Origin: Sialis fuliginosa
Lineage: Eukaryota; Arthropoda; Insecta; Megaloptera; Sialidae
Direction: 5' to 3'
DNA: 64,000 bases
NCBI GenBank assembly: GCA_961205875.1
Contig: OY540810.1
Location: forward strand, 35,588,001-35,652,000
The translations under genes were made by a program, and so were the position numbers. A model generated the notes under the pieces. That model did no database searches. It was not told where the DNA came from and worked only from the letters and a program-made list of their open reading frames with translations. Of the stretch, positions 37,001 to 50,100 are shown piece after piece; within the stretch, counting starts at the first letter, position 1; each line of letters opens with the position of its first letter.

Positions 37001-39986
37001 AATAATATTACATAGAAAACTTCATACAGATCAATAATTGTAAAAAAATATTATAAACATATACGAATCGATATTGTTATATTTTATTTCTTCTATTGAA
37101 AAGCCAGTGTTCAACTCTATAAAAGACACAATTATTATGTTGATGTTTACATCTACTATCGATTAATAGAATATTGAATGTGATTAATTATTCTGTAATA
37201 GAAATAGAAGAGTTATTAAGTTACAATGTCTCTTTCTTTATGTGTGTTAAGAAATCATAAAAATTTAAATCACGAACAAAGAATATTTTACTAAATATGT
37301 ATGAGCATTTCCAGTAGGTTTAAAAATAATAAAAAAATGAAGTATTTTGGTTGAAACCTAAATATTTGGCAGCAATTTCAAAATCGACTTTATTACAAAA
37401 AACAAACTTAATGTTTTGGTACCACATTCGGTAAAAATTGAATACTTGGCTCTGAAAGTGATTTCAAATGAAAGTTCAATAAAAGACGAAGAGAATGAAC
37501 CCTTATAACATGATAATAAGGGGTATTTTAAAAAATAAGGTACTCTTGAAAAAAGTCTAATTTTGCTCGATTTCGAAACTTTAAAAAATCATAATTAGGC
37601 TGAAAAAAGGGGTAGGGGGAAAAAATGTTGGGAAATATGTTTTCTTGATATGTACTTTAAGGAAAAAAATTGGAAGCAAAATCGGTGACATACATACACC
37701 GTTTTTTTAAAAACTACTGGAAATGCTCGTATATTTCTGAATTAATGCATTTATTTTTCTTCAAATTAACAAAATGCAAAAACATCTTCAAGTATTAAAC
37801 TATATATTTTCAAAAACTAGTAATAAATTTCATAAGAACATTAAATATGAATTTTCACAATTTTTACGTTTTCATTTATGGCAGATACACGAGCATAAAA
37901 CAAATATTTCTATTAAAATTTTAATTTTACAAATTTTCACAATCGCACTACTTTCTTATACCTATTATACCTTCTATATCATATAAGAAAGTAATATATT
38001 TCATATTTTATTTATTTGTATAAAAATATTAGTAAAAATAATATTAAAGACATTAAAAATGAAATGTTTATTAGGGTGGCGTGCAAGCTAACGTTGTTCC
38101 TCCACAACTAAGTGTTGTTTTTGATATTCGATTAGCAGTTACTGAAAATGTAGATGCATTTGAAAATATGGTTAAAAGATGGTGCGAAGAAGCTGGATCC
38201 GGAGTTGAAATGGAGTTTGAACAGAAAGACCCATTTGTTGATATTACTCATTTGGATCCCGGGAATCCTTGGTGGGTTGCATTTGAAAATGTAACCAATG
38301 AATTGTAAGTACATTTTATAATAAAAGCTACACTCCTGTTTTAAAGTGCTTAGTTTTTTTGGTATTTCGCAAATGTGGCGTTGTCAATTACCCATTAGGT
38401 CATTTTATTGTCAGTAATTCAGTCTGTTTACAGTATTTGTATTGATTTTAGGTCATGCTCTATTGCGCACTTAACAAATGATAGCATTAACATATTAATT
38501 AAGCTTTAATATGCATTTATAATTGAAAAAAAACTACGGTTCGCTTTTTGATGATTCCTGCTTTATGGCTTAATTAATGATAATTATAGTTTATTTCTAA
38601 TGTATATTAGTATTATCAGCATCTTTGAAACTATTTTATTTTTATTTGAAATATGTATATCTTATGCTAAACATTACTACAAATTAAAAACAAGTCTCAT
38701 ACAATGATACAACTCATTTTATTTATAGTATCTGTTTGTTTTCTATGAATGTACTTGCCTATTGTTATATTTTCACTTTTAATATAGATTCAAGTAGCAA
38801 CAAATAGTTTATTTGGCCATAAACCGAATACCGAATATTCAACTCAGTTTTGACATCAAAAATGGCATGCCAGTAGTGTGGTTTATTTGTATATTTTGAT
38901 TAAAACTACTACAGTGTGTGATTAATAAAGAATAACCATTATATGCTATTAACCTTTTCTATTTTCCTTTATACTTTCTGATTATTGAAATATATTCAAG
39001 TATAAAGTATGTGTTTTATAAAAAGTGGTGTTAGACAAAAAAAATACTTCATAAGTTGTCCCAAAGTTCTTATTTTCTTAATATTTTGCAATATTCGGTG
39101 TTCACCGAATAATAAAAATTTTGCGGGATATTCGTTGCAACTCTAGTATAGATACATAATTTATCTAATGATGTATTTGTATTTATGTATATTACATAAT
39201 ATGTTATTTTAGAAATCTGGATATCAAAAAACGCATATTTCCTGGAGGAACAGATAGCAGATTTGTTAGAGGGGTATGTTGAGAATTATTTTATATATTT
39301 ATATAACTAACTAACTAGTAAATCGTGGCAGCTGTTTATTTGGGATAGAAATGAAGACCAGAAACAATGATTAATTGGGCCAAAGTAATCAGTGCCGATA
39401 TATCCAAATTAATCAGAATTCACTGTTTTATAATGATTTAATTAAAATGAAATAATACATTAACATTAAAACAAAATATATAAATTGAAAATTTGTAACT
39501 CACGTGTAATATCAATTTGAGTCAAATGTATAGTATTTAAAAACAAACTAAAATAACCCCCAACCTTACTCCCGCAGATGGGAATGAAATGATTGCTCTA
39601 ATTAAAGACGATTGTATTAATATCAGTCCGTATATACACTTACAGTCTATGTTCATATTTGTGGGAGGATAATTAACAAGTACCAAATTTTTTGTTAACT
39701 AATTCCAAAATTATACTTGATATAATTTTATAGAATACAAAAAATTCCTCTGAAAATAAATGCCATCATAATCACCAAATCTCTCATTTATTTATTGTTT
39801 ATTAATAAGAATTTAAATATTTTTTAGGTTGGTCTTCCAGCGATTGGATTTTCACCAATGAATAATACTCCAGTGTTATTACATGATCATAATGAGTATC
39901 TTAACGTAGATATTTTCCTAAATGGAATTTCAATCTATGAAAAATTAATCCCAGCAGTTGCCAACGTTGAAGATCGTACTGGTTAA
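34001..39986 (+). CDS. ACY1: Aminoacylase-1 (N-acyl-L-amino-acid amidohydrolase, M20 family), complete, 8 exons
   Basis: CDS exons 34001-34133, 34528-34697, 35438-35609, 35749-35895, 36368-36555, 38075-38304, 39213-39273 and 39828-39986 join in frame to 419 aa (human ACY1 has 408). The enzyme removes acyl groups from N-acetylated amino acids in the cytosol using two zinc ions. The M20 metal site is complete: SHMDVVPVF with H93 and D95, ARGAQDMK with D126, DEEIGG with the general base and metal ligand E160/E161, SLDEG, and a C-terminal LLHDHNEYL with H386/H388. The dimerisation domain carries [20 protein letters not shown]. No signal peptide is seen, fitting a cytosolic enzyme. Two introns carry TIR elements (37302-37729, 38790-39146). 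Confidence 0.95.
37302..37729. mobile_element. TA-flanked TIR element in aminoacylase intron
   Basis: The left end TGAGCATTTCCAGTAGGTTT and the reverse-complemented right end CGAGCATTTCCAGTAGTTTT are inverted repeats, and TA flanks both (37300-37301, 37730-37731). The TA duplication fits a Tc1/mariner-type nonautonomous element. No ORF. Confidence 0.6.
38790..39146. mobile_element. hAT-like MITE in aminoacylase intron
   Basis: The left end TCAAGTAGCAACAAATA and the reverse-complemented right end CTAGAGTTGCAACGAATA are imperfect inverted repeats. TATAGAT is directly repeated on both sides (38783-38789 and 39147-39153). The interior has CCGAATATTC and CGGTGTTCACCGAATA motifs that recur at about 45010-45063. 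Confidence 0.6.
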
Positions 39987-40162
39987 TGTGATATACATAT
40001 TTTACAATTTGTTATAAGGATAGTTTTGTTATAGTCATTATAACAAATTAGCTATTTTAAAATGTTATGTTTTTATTTTATTTTATTGAAAGTATATAAA
40101 AGTTACATTTTATATAAATATATTTTAACAAAAAAAAACTATATCAGTTTTATACAGTTTGG

Positions 40163-40719
40163 CAGTGCCGGATTAACAATGTAGCAGGAGTAGCAAATGC
40201 TACGGGCCCCACGTCTCTGGGGGCCTCGCAGTTTTTCGGAAAAATATTTCTTATTGGATTTACTTATCTACCATCCAATGATTCTACAATAAATCTACAG
40301 TAATTAATAATTTAATTTTAGGGTTTCCAATCTTGATTTGATTTAAAAGGAAAATCGATTTTTTCTAAATTTGCCCACATTAAACGCCCCGGGTGACACC
40401 CGTCTCATTTGTTAATAAAATATAGCCTATTTACCTCCTTTTTTAGTTATTTAAAGCTTGCAAGGGGTAAAATGTCTAATAAATTGAATCAATTGACTTT
40501 TTTTTTGGTCATTGTCAAGTCTGATAACTGTCCAATTTATTAAAAAAATACAGCCCACTGATATTTTTTCTGTTGTAAAAAATTCAGAGGGGGTGACAAA
40601 TAAATCCTATTGTCTTTTTCGGGGGGTGGGGGGGTTAAGGGGGGCACTATCGATTTCCGCCCTGGGAGTTTTTTTTTTAACATTTGCTACAGGCCCCGCG
40701 CTAACTTAATCCAGCACTG
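40163..40719. mobile_element. hAT-like MITE with 8-bp target duplication
   Basis: The left terminus CAGTGCCGGATTAAC and the reverse-complemented right terminus CAGTGCTGGATTAAG are inverted repeats. The flanking 8-mers CAGTTTGG (40155-40162) and CAGTTCGG (40720-40727) differ by one base. The CAGTG terminal bases and 8-bp duplication are hAT-like. The 557-bp interior has GGGCCCC blocks and no transposase. Confidence 0.75.
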
Positions 40720-41989
40720 CAGTTCGGTTGTACGTCACATGAAGAATGAAATGAGCACCTCGTGTAATAGAGTATTTGACTAAATTTTAAAATATATTGT
40801 AAATTGCATGCATGTAAATAAAACATAATTCCCTTGTTTTTTTTCCAAAGTAATGCCAAAAACACAAAATAATCTTTGTCTATTCAAATGAAAAATCTTT
40901 TTTCTACAGTGCATAGTTTTCATATTATTTAACAAAACGAAAAATTTCAAATTTCTTAGGGTGAATTTTACACTGGCCGTATAATAAAATACTTACCCTT
41001 AGATTGAACTACAAATTTTAATGTTAGATGATAATACGTGGGTACATAAAATATATGCGAGATAAGGAAACATAAAGAAAATAACTTTTCTTTATGTTTC
41101 AAAGGTAGTACAATCAGAATATGCTCTTAAATTATATTTTTGTTTTTTCCACCCTATTACTATATACCTACTTCCATTTCCTTTGAAATATGGCAATAAA
41201 AATATAAATACCTACCAAAAAAATACCAATATGACCTTAAAAAATAAATAGAATCCATTGTTATTATTTTGTGTTAAAAAGATGTATTTACTTTATTCTG
41301 TGGTATTTACTACTTTATAGGTACATATTTTTATATTGGTAGATAATGTTTTTTAAAATATGTATTGATATTTTATTGATTTTAATATCAAAAGTTGTGT
41401 AAAAAAATGATTATGTATGCATTTTTAAAATATATTTAATTGAGGTACAAATATATTTTAGAAATCTGAAATCTTGAATGAATGGTATTTATAAATATCA
41501 AAATCGTATTTTGAAAATAACTTTTTATAATACTGTACATAAATGACGGCTTATAATTGTACGATTCTATCTTACTACACACCCCTATGGTTCAATAAAT
41601 GGACTCGTCCAGTAATAAAATTATTTTGTGCAGTTTTATTTATTTTAATTGTAATTTGTTGTGATAAGCTGGAAATATATATGTTTTATTGTTATTATAC
41701 GTCAAAAACAAAGTTCGGAGGATATTTTAGGTAAATAATATATTTTTAAATTAAATCACCTAATTTAGCGGGAAGATTATTCGCCATGATGTTTTGACAG
41801 TCCTTGTAAATTTAAGATAATACTAAAAATGTTTGTTCAAATTATTTAAATCATGTGTGGATTGCGTTATATGAATGTAGTTTGATGTTTTTTATTTTTC
41901 ATAGAGCTGTTTGTGATACCTAAATTTGACATAAACATTTTAATATTAAAGATAAATGTCATTTATCAGTTCTGTTATGATTTTTATTT

Positions 41990-42198
41990 ACCATGTGTAT
42001 GTATTTCTCGGATCGCCTTTCCTTATTCTGTCACAAAGAACCAATAAAAGCACGGCGGGAAAGGCATGTGTTCTGACCGACCAATAAGAGCGCTCCATTT
42101 TAAAATCCGAGTCTGCTCTTTGTGTGACTTCCTCAAATTGTATGTACAGTTGAGTGGAGTTGTGTGTAAAGTGTTATCAGTGATATAAAATTACATTT
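41990..42198 (+). promoter_or_regulatory. Putative CCAAT-box promoter and 5' UTR of the FoxN gene
   Basis: A locally GC-richer stretch with two direct CCAATAA motifs (CCAAT at 42041-42045 and 42081-42085), each followed by a GC-rich AGCRC/AGCGC stretch. It lies immediately upstream of the first coding exon at 42199. The transcription start cannot be placed exactly. Confidence 0.5.
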
Positions 42199-45100
42199 AT
42201 GTTTGAAATTGAAGATATTTCGCTGGGACATCAGGAATTATTTACTAGCAAATATTCCGTACGTAATATTACAAGTTTTTAATATGATTTCACTATGTTT
42301 TATTTAGAAAATACGAAAAAATTACGAATTACCCGGTCTAATGAAGTGACAACCTAAAATGGACTCGTCCGTTCTCTGGTCTCCCGCTCTTTTAACGCGC
42401 ACTCTTATTGCGTTTCGATAACATTATTGACCGGTGTTTCGAGCTTTTTATAAAATTTATATCTCATACGAATAATGTTTAACAAGTTAGATTTATCTAC
42501 ATAATATTTTTTAAATATTTATCTTATTTAATATACTAAATGCAAAATCATTCATTGTTTTTAAATAAAAAATATATTTTATTTATATGAAAAACAAATA
42601 CTTTTTTAATATGCCTCAATTAATTTTGTTTATATGATTATACATTTTATATTTGTTTACCCCTCTAGATCAACAAATACAGTATAATATATTCAAAATT
42701 TATATATTAGTTTCGAATATTCTATTAAATTTGACGTATCTAATTTTGCCTGCGACCAAGTATACATTTTTTTAAAAACCCAGTTCAATCGCCCCATTAA
42801 TAAATTAAATTACTTATTTTAATTTTAAATAGGAATGGTCAAGTGTGTATATGCAATCATTAAAGAGCGTTTCGGTTCTTGATTTGTTAAATTAACAATA
42901 AATATTTTTAAAGAAGATACGCACCGACTGAAAACCACGCCCATTTCGGGTTTTACAGAAAATAGCTATTTCGTAGGTAAATAATAACAAGACACAAAGC
43001 AGATACCAGGTTACCAATAATAAAACGGGCCGTGGTGAACCGGTCTGCTGGAGTTCTTCTGACCTTGAAACGCGATGGATGAACCTTGATCTCAAAGTTT
43101 AAATACTCCATGGGACCTTCGATCCGTTTAATGACTCCCACCCAATCGTGGAAACGTGCATTTTATCCTGGAAAAAATCAGACCGAATCGAATGGAATTT
43201 TAAGTAGTAGCACACGCAATTGTTACGTTCTTCTCTTCAAGCATCACTTGGTTTTGTCTGACTTGTAGAGAATAGAGAATAAACTATATATTTAAATTTA
43301 TTACGTATTTGCGGTTCTTTACATTATGGTTTATTATTTTAACGAGTTGGGTATGGTTCTTGATCGATTCAGGGTCATTTTAATTCATTTACCCTACACT
43401 TTACGAAAGCTCATTTATTTTTAATATTACCAAACGAAGTAAAATAATTTGTAGATATAAATTAAATATTTTTCAGAAGTGCAAACCTATTGAATGTTGT
43501 TGCAATTTAAAATAGATATTTTTAGATTAAAATCAACTCCCTTTTCATCTTGGAAAGTATTCATTAAATCTGGTTTCAGCGCAGTTAAGTTATTTTGGGA
43601 ATTATGATACAGTAAGGTCTCTTTACAAAGAAATATTGATGAAAAGTTTTATTTTTAAAATTATTAGGGATTCTCCAATTTTAGCTTACGTTTCTTCGGA
43701 TCATAACAAACATTAGTTATGAGTCTGGAGAAGGGAGTGGACTTGAGTGCTGGTAAATTATGTCGGCTGCGTTAAAAAAAAAGCATTTATTGACGAAACA
43801 ATTTGTAATAAAATTAAAACATGATTATCCATACAATTGAATGGTGAAATTATTTATCTTTCAATTATTTTATGTAGAATTGGTCGTAGAGCTCATATAA
43901 ATTACAATAAAAATTGACCGACACAAAAGTCCATAAATTAGTTATTCTCTATTAATTAAAGTAATAAATATATACAAGAATAAAAGTATAATTTTTGTAC
44001 AAATTTATATTTATTAATTTATACGTACAAATTATTTTGGCAAATTATCCTATAAAATAATTACATAATTAAGATTAACATTTTTACGACCTCCCGTCTA
44101 ATATACTGTGGGAGGGTTGTTTGTAAACTGCTGATCTACGCACCCTTACGCACAGTTTGATACCATCCCCTCGATCCCGCCAGTCTACTGCATGCCCCAC
44201 CGTTACGTTATTTGTTATACACAACCCCAATACCGTGTACCTCTCGTCGGTTAACTACCATCTGCCGCTAGCGCTGTCTCACTTTGTTACCGCGGTTGTC
44301 TCTGTCTCTCGTTCTCGCTCGCTCTCGACTTGTTTTATGATGTGTGTACAGTCGGAACAAAAAGTTTCTTTCATGAATGTAGAAGTAATTGATGCCTGGT
44401 TGTTTTGTTTATTTTGTGCAATGTCTGTAAAATTTGTATTGTATGAATGCAAATATAATTTAGACAATGTAGATTATTTTTATATATTATACAATATTAT
44501 GTATTAAAGAGATTACGAATGTATGGATATTTTGTTTTATTTATTTATTTTATTTTATAATAAAACTGTTTCAGGAAGTTGAAAATTGATTACATGTTAT
44601 CAATTTTTAATGTATAATTAATTATTTTTATTTTTTCAATATAGGTATGAGAAGTGAGCAATTATTTTAAGATCTAGAAATTAGTCCCCGTTTATTTAGG
44701 AAAATTAAATTAAAAGGGTAGAAAAAAAATTACATATACGTACATAAATTGTTTTATCAATAAATACACTCAATAATTTTTTAAAAATTATTATGTACTA
44801 AAAAAAACAATATTATTCATATACAACAAAATATTATTGACTCAGAAAAAAAATTCGAGTGTCCGACCCGTAACCCCCTCTTTCATAGGTATGAATAAAT
44901 ACAAAACAAAAATCACAAAGTACAAAAGACAATACAAAAAGTTAATAACATTTAAAAAATTTATTTTAAAATAAACCATACTGCTTGCATAACATTGCTA
45001 ACAAAACTGCCGAATATTCAGTATTCACCATGTAGCTGAATATACTATTTGTTGCAACTCGCGTGTTTTAACTAAAATAATTATCAGTTTCGCTACCAAA

Positions 45101-47102
45101 ACTTATCGTAACAAAGAGCAGTTAGTTTACTACTTCAGTTTAATTTATTTGTACATATATGTTTATAGCCTATGTTCATAGTGTGACCGGTGTCGTTATT
45201 AGTATTGTAAATTCTTATATACGTGATATACAATATGTTTTTATTTTTTATAGTCTGCTGTAAATGATTACTGCTCAGCTGACATGGATCTCTATCTCGA
45301 TACACCAGACGCATTCTCTTTGCTCGATATCGAGATCAAAAATGAAATGGAAATTGTGCTCACAAGCCAATCAGAAATCAGCTACAACTTTGCCGATGTT
45401 CCTGATATAGATGACTGCTCCGGAGACCCGGGGAATTGGTTTTCTACAAGTTCTAATCATTCAAATTCCAATCTGTTTGATTTTTGTAATGAAGGAGCAT
45501 CTAGAATGGTTAATCCAAATTCGGTCATGCCACTAAGTACATCAAAATCAATGACACCTACACTGGCTTCATCTCAAAATTTAGATTCTGAATCTCCGTC
45601 ACCGAAACCAAGTCATTTAACATTTTCACCTGCATCAGTTAGGATATCTAGTGTTAAATTAGACAACGAAGAAGTAAATACAGTTAAAAAAGACTTATCC
45701 TCCAGTTTAAATACAATTAAATCAAATGAAAACAATTTACCTTCATATTCGGTGCAAGTATTACGGCCAAAACCAATACACGTGTTAACAACCAAAAGCA
45801 TGACGAAATCGACCCATGGAATTTTAAATAACCACGCTGTTAAAATATCACAGAAACATCTAGCGTCAACTGTCAGCATGGCACAATTAGACGTTTTGAC
45901 AAATAATTCAAGGGGAATCAGTAACAATGCAGCCAGAAAGAATAAAAAATATAGAGATGATGAAGATAATCCTTATCCTAAACCGACGTATAGCTATAGT
46001 TGTTTGATAGCCATGGCTTTGAAAAATAGCAGAACAGGAAGTTTACCTGTATCGGAAATATACAATTTCATGTGGTTAGTATTCAGAAAATGCATATTTT
46101 TTATTTTATTTTATCATATTTATATCACATTATATTTTTTTTCTTATTTCAGTGAGCATTTTCCATATTTTAAAACGGCACCTACTGGATGGAAAAATTC
46201 TGTTCGCCACAATCTATCATTGAACAAATGTTTTGAAAAAATTGAAAAACCAGCTGTAAGTGGATCTCAACGGAAAGGATGTTTATGGGCAATGCATCCA
46301 GATAAAATTAGTAAAATGGATGAAGAAGTACAAAAGTGGTCTAGGAAAGATCCAGCTGCTATAAGAAGAGCTATGATATATCCAGGTAATTATTGAAGTT
46401 TTATTTTTATTTTTAATTCTTTTGTAATACATATTACTTTATATATATAATAATTATATTATATAATAATAATAATATATACATTTTTACAGACCAGTTA
46501 GAATCGTTAGAAAAAGGAGAACTGAAATATGGTAGTGATAATTATTTAGATGCCGACAGTACATCAGAATCAGATATTGAAGGAGAGCTCGAAGAAATAG
46601 AAGTGGAAAATCACATTATTCTTAAAGAAGAAGATCCAAGAAATGACTATGTAGAAATAAATAGCATTGGTGACTCATATGATGAAGCGAGCCTAACTGA
46701 TTATGATAACGATGTAAGTTCAGTTATTAATATATTTATTATTTACAAAACAAAAAAGTAAAAATAGAAAATTATAAAGTCAACATTGTTTTATATAAAA
46801 CATACAAGTTTCTAATGATATTTTTATTGTAAATTTTACAGAATCCTGATAATATGTACGAAGAACTGGAAGTTGAAAATGAAAAAGATGCCCTGAGAAT
46901 GGAAATAGCGCTAGCACAAGAAGAATTATTCAAGTTTGACAAAAACGGTTTGAGCAATGGGAGTCCTTCTAAGAGAGCTCGTTCATCAACTGCTAACGTT
47001 TCCGAGTATGTTTATCAACCGATCTCTAGCGGAAGGAGAAAGGCGCCGCTATTAGTTAGAAACAATTCTAACACATCGTTTATCGAAGTTACTGGTGAAT
47101 AA
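42199..47102 (+). CDS. CHES-1-like: CHES-1-like / FoxN2-3-type forkhead transcription factor, complete, 5 exons
   Basis: CDS exons 42199-42258, 45254-46074, 46153-46385, 46493-46713 and 46842-47102 join in frame to 531 aa. The forkhead DNA-binding domain starts near residue 259: [40 protein letters not shown], then [20 protein letters not shown] and [12 protein letters not shown]. The LNKCFEK and [11 protein letters not shown] forms are typical of FoxN2/3, known as checkpoint suppressors and transcriptional repressors. The first exon encodes only [20 protein letters not shown]. It ends at a good GTACGT donor and joins phase 0 to an exon that is open for ten codons before its own first ATG (45284, [11 protein letters not shown]). 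A shorter isoform starting there is also possible. The C-terminal part is acidic, with a predicted helical stretch ([19 protein letters not shown]). Confidence 0.9.
42895..43270 (-). pseudogene. Possible degenerate Ty3/gypsy integrase C-terminal remnant
   Basis: In the minus strand a short stretch reads [19 protein letters not shown], resembling the G-x-I-x-x-x-G-P-x-x-Y module at the C-terminus of gypsy-type integrases. It is followed by [10 protein letters not shown]. The composition is more GC-rich than its surroundings. Frames are broken on both sides and no protease, reverse transcriptase or LTR was seen. Unrelated sequence remains quite possible. Confidence 0.2.
44085..44345 (+). promoter_or_regulatory. 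GC-rich patch, possible alternative promoter of the FoxN gene
   Basis: This 260-bp stretch inside the first intron is clearly richer in C and G than the neighbouring DNA. It ends in a CTCTCGTTCTCGCTCGCTCT run that reads as GAGA-type repeats on the other strand. A transcript starting here and spliced to 45254 would use the ATG at 45284. No donor could be chosen with confidence. Confidence 0.3.
44990..45065. repeat. Fragment related to the hAT-like MITE at 38790-39146
   Basis: Contains GCCGAATATTCAGTATTCAC and ends TATTTGTTGCAACTCG, matching the end and interior motifs of the element at 38790-39146. The other end was not found, so this is probably a truncated or strongly diverged copy. Confidence 0.45.
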
Positions 47103-50100
47103 ACATTTATAATTTTAATTAACTATTCCTGGTGAGTTGGTCAGTTTTATGGCAGCTGTTTCGAGCAGTGTTTCATTTTTGTGAAGTTATACTGTGCATC
47201 ATTTCGTGTTGGTGAATTAACTATGAAATAGTCTCAATGATTACAGTTGATAAACATCACATGTGTGTTTGTTTAAATTATATTATATTTGTCAGAATTA
47301 ATGGTTTGTAACATTTTTTCTGTTAATCAATTCCGAGGTATTAGTATATCGAATAATACTGTTTCATATAATGAATACTTGTAGACTATTTTATTAATTC
47401 ACAAACATTATAAATACAATACGTAAAACTCGATTACAAAAGGGACCAATCATTTTCAGTTTTCATTAATTTTGTGCAATATCACATTCAAAATAAATTA
47501 TTTATACATTACAGATATATATTTCTATTGACAATTTATTTAAATTAAATAAATCATCCTTAGAAAAGAAAACGAGTGAAATATTAACAAACAAAATATA
47601 AAGTAAAATATATCCTTGTTTACGTTAAGATCATCGGTACCTATGTAAGAATATAATTTATATTTATTATTTGTATCAATAGTTAGGAATTCAATTTTAA
47701 TCATCAATTTCTGTCTGTATGTTTTCCATTATAATATTAGGTCGAGTTTTACCAATTGTAAAATTGTGATTTTTATTTAGCAGTAAAAAATCATCATACT
47801 GATTACAGTACAAAGCATGATAAATACACTAGATTAATAAATTAATTATTAAATATATATAAAACCAATCTCATATAGCGGACAGCTGTGTGTAGAGAAA
47901 TACGTGTGTTGTTCAACTAAATAATTAGATAGAAATTTAAAACAAACAATGCACTACATATACAAGTGGACATGTTAAAATGTACAGTGAAAACAATACG
48001 TTTTGTGTAAATAACACAATTTTAAATTATGTGCATTTATATAGATATACAATATGAATACGAATAAACATAGTGCATTTCTTTTTTTAAGGTTTATAAC
48101 ATGTTGATTATTATAACGTTTCTACCTACTTCAGATTTGATCTGTATAAACCTTAAAAATATATTAAATTTGTACAAAGTAGATCAACATCTTAATTACC
48201 TGTTTATTTAATTTACATTATTCATATGTACAATAATGTAATTTTTATAATAGTTGAGATGTTAGGATTTAGGTATATTTTCTTCCATTTAATTGTCCCG
48301 ACTGATGTTTGCATTTAACGTAAACATGTTGTATGGGATCTATCTACATACAATTACTTCCAGTTTCTACTATATGACATACAGGTAGTTATAGACTGCG
48401 TATGGGAAGAATACCAATGTCACTTAACACAAAATAATATTAACACAGTTAACGTACTCTATGAAATAGAGTGATAATAACATTGGTCACGCCACGTGTC
48501 ACATGTTTGTGATAGACACAAACATCAGTCTGAAATATGGAAGAAGATGCACTTACATATTTTAAAAATGATTTCTATTAATTCATTAATAAGAAACATA
48601 CATAATTATTAGTATATATGTCAATTAAGTAAATCAATTTCAATATTAGAAAGTAAATGAACATTGTTTGATATACATGTAGGTAATTTTTTTAAATAAA
48701 ATACATTGTAAGTCAGTCGCAATGTGTTAAACAACGGGAACTAATTATTTAAGCAGTTTTTAAACATCCGGGCGGTTATATTGGGCTGTTAATATTTCTT
48801 ATGGGCAGAATTAAACCTTTTTTGCAGTAATTAAAATAATTGTAGAAGTAAAATGCAGTTAGTAATATAAAAAAATTTGATTATTGAATTGGACAATTAG
48901 ATAAATATTTTGCAAAAAGTCAAATGTTATTTTGGTTGGAAGAGCGGCACACGTTTGTTAAAATGAACGGACTTTTATGCACAGCGGTGTAACCAAAAAA
49001 ATTTCTAAATAGCCTAATAACTAGTAGATCGTTCTTCAAGCTCCAATATTTACAGAAAAATGAATAAGTACAAATATGTTTAAATAATGCAATAAACAAA
49101 ATACTTGATAACAACAAACATTAATTAATTATTTTCTATTATTTTATAATACATACTTGTTAAAAGTGGTGTAACTAGTAGATTTAGGTCCATAACAGAA
49201 TTTTTAAATGGAATACGATTTCTAACTTTCAAAATTGGACTGTCATTTTTATTTACCTTTTTTATCACTGCTTCATAATTGATATTAATACCTTTGTATT
49301 AATATTAGATATGAAATTAATATGCTTGGACAAATTGTTAATTATATAAATGCATTAAATTAATGATTAAGATTCACGTTATTCGTTTTTTGTTTTCAGT
49401 AAAAAATAATACATTTTTATTTTATGTGTAATTAAAAATTCAATTACTCATGTATTATTCAAGTTATTATTTTTTTTTAAACCATAAAAATGAAATAGTA
49501 CAAATATTTATTATAAATAATGATCTTTTATTGGATAATACCTGATTTCGGTTAAATTTGAGTATTTTAATGTATTTAATGTTCCTTTTTTTAAGTATTA
49601 CTTTTGTATGTTTTTTAAGGTACTATAAATTTTTTTTAAGATAATAAAAATTTTGTTCTTCAAGATTAGCGAGTGAGATGCATATTTTTGTTAATATTTT
49701 TATGTAATGATGAAACAATAGAACAATTTAACTTCTGTTGTTTACGTATGCTAGTCGTGAATATATTAACTAATAAATTCATTTAAAAAATTAAATACTC
49801 GTTTGTTTTTAAAATAATTTTACTGTATCGCACATGTAATTTTATTAAGAAAACATTTCAATAATAACTAATAATTTAACTAAAGAAAATATTGCTCTCT
49901 TAAAAATTAAAAAATATTGTTAAGACTGACATATTTAAAATTAAACTGCCAATGAGAATCGTTTAATTTACCATATAGTTAAGAGTTTTCACTGTTATAT
50001 GAATAATAACTTGTGTATTTTTGTATTCAATGGGCTATCCATAAAATGAGTCATAGTTCATACACTTGTTATACACCTAATATATAGATATCACATATTT

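Larger units (their letters stand above)
39987..42198. other. Aminoacylase 3' UTR and spacer to the forkhead gene
   Basis: AT-rich, with one defined element (40163-40719) and a promoter-like region at its right end. No recognisable coding exon. The short open frames in it have no family features. Confidence 0.5.

Noticed and set aside
37774..37986. 70-aa open frame in the aminoacylase intron
   Set aside because: AT-rich chance frame with no family resemblance.
44157..44507. 116-aa plus-strand open frame
   Set aside because: It lies over the GC-rich promoter-like patch, has no domain features, and runs on into AT-rich sequence.
46075..46152. Continuous 370-aa frame through the forkhead domain without an intron
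   Set aside because: The segment between is hydrophobic AT-rich translation that breaks the forkhead domain; removing 46075-46152 restores IYNFMCEHFPYF.
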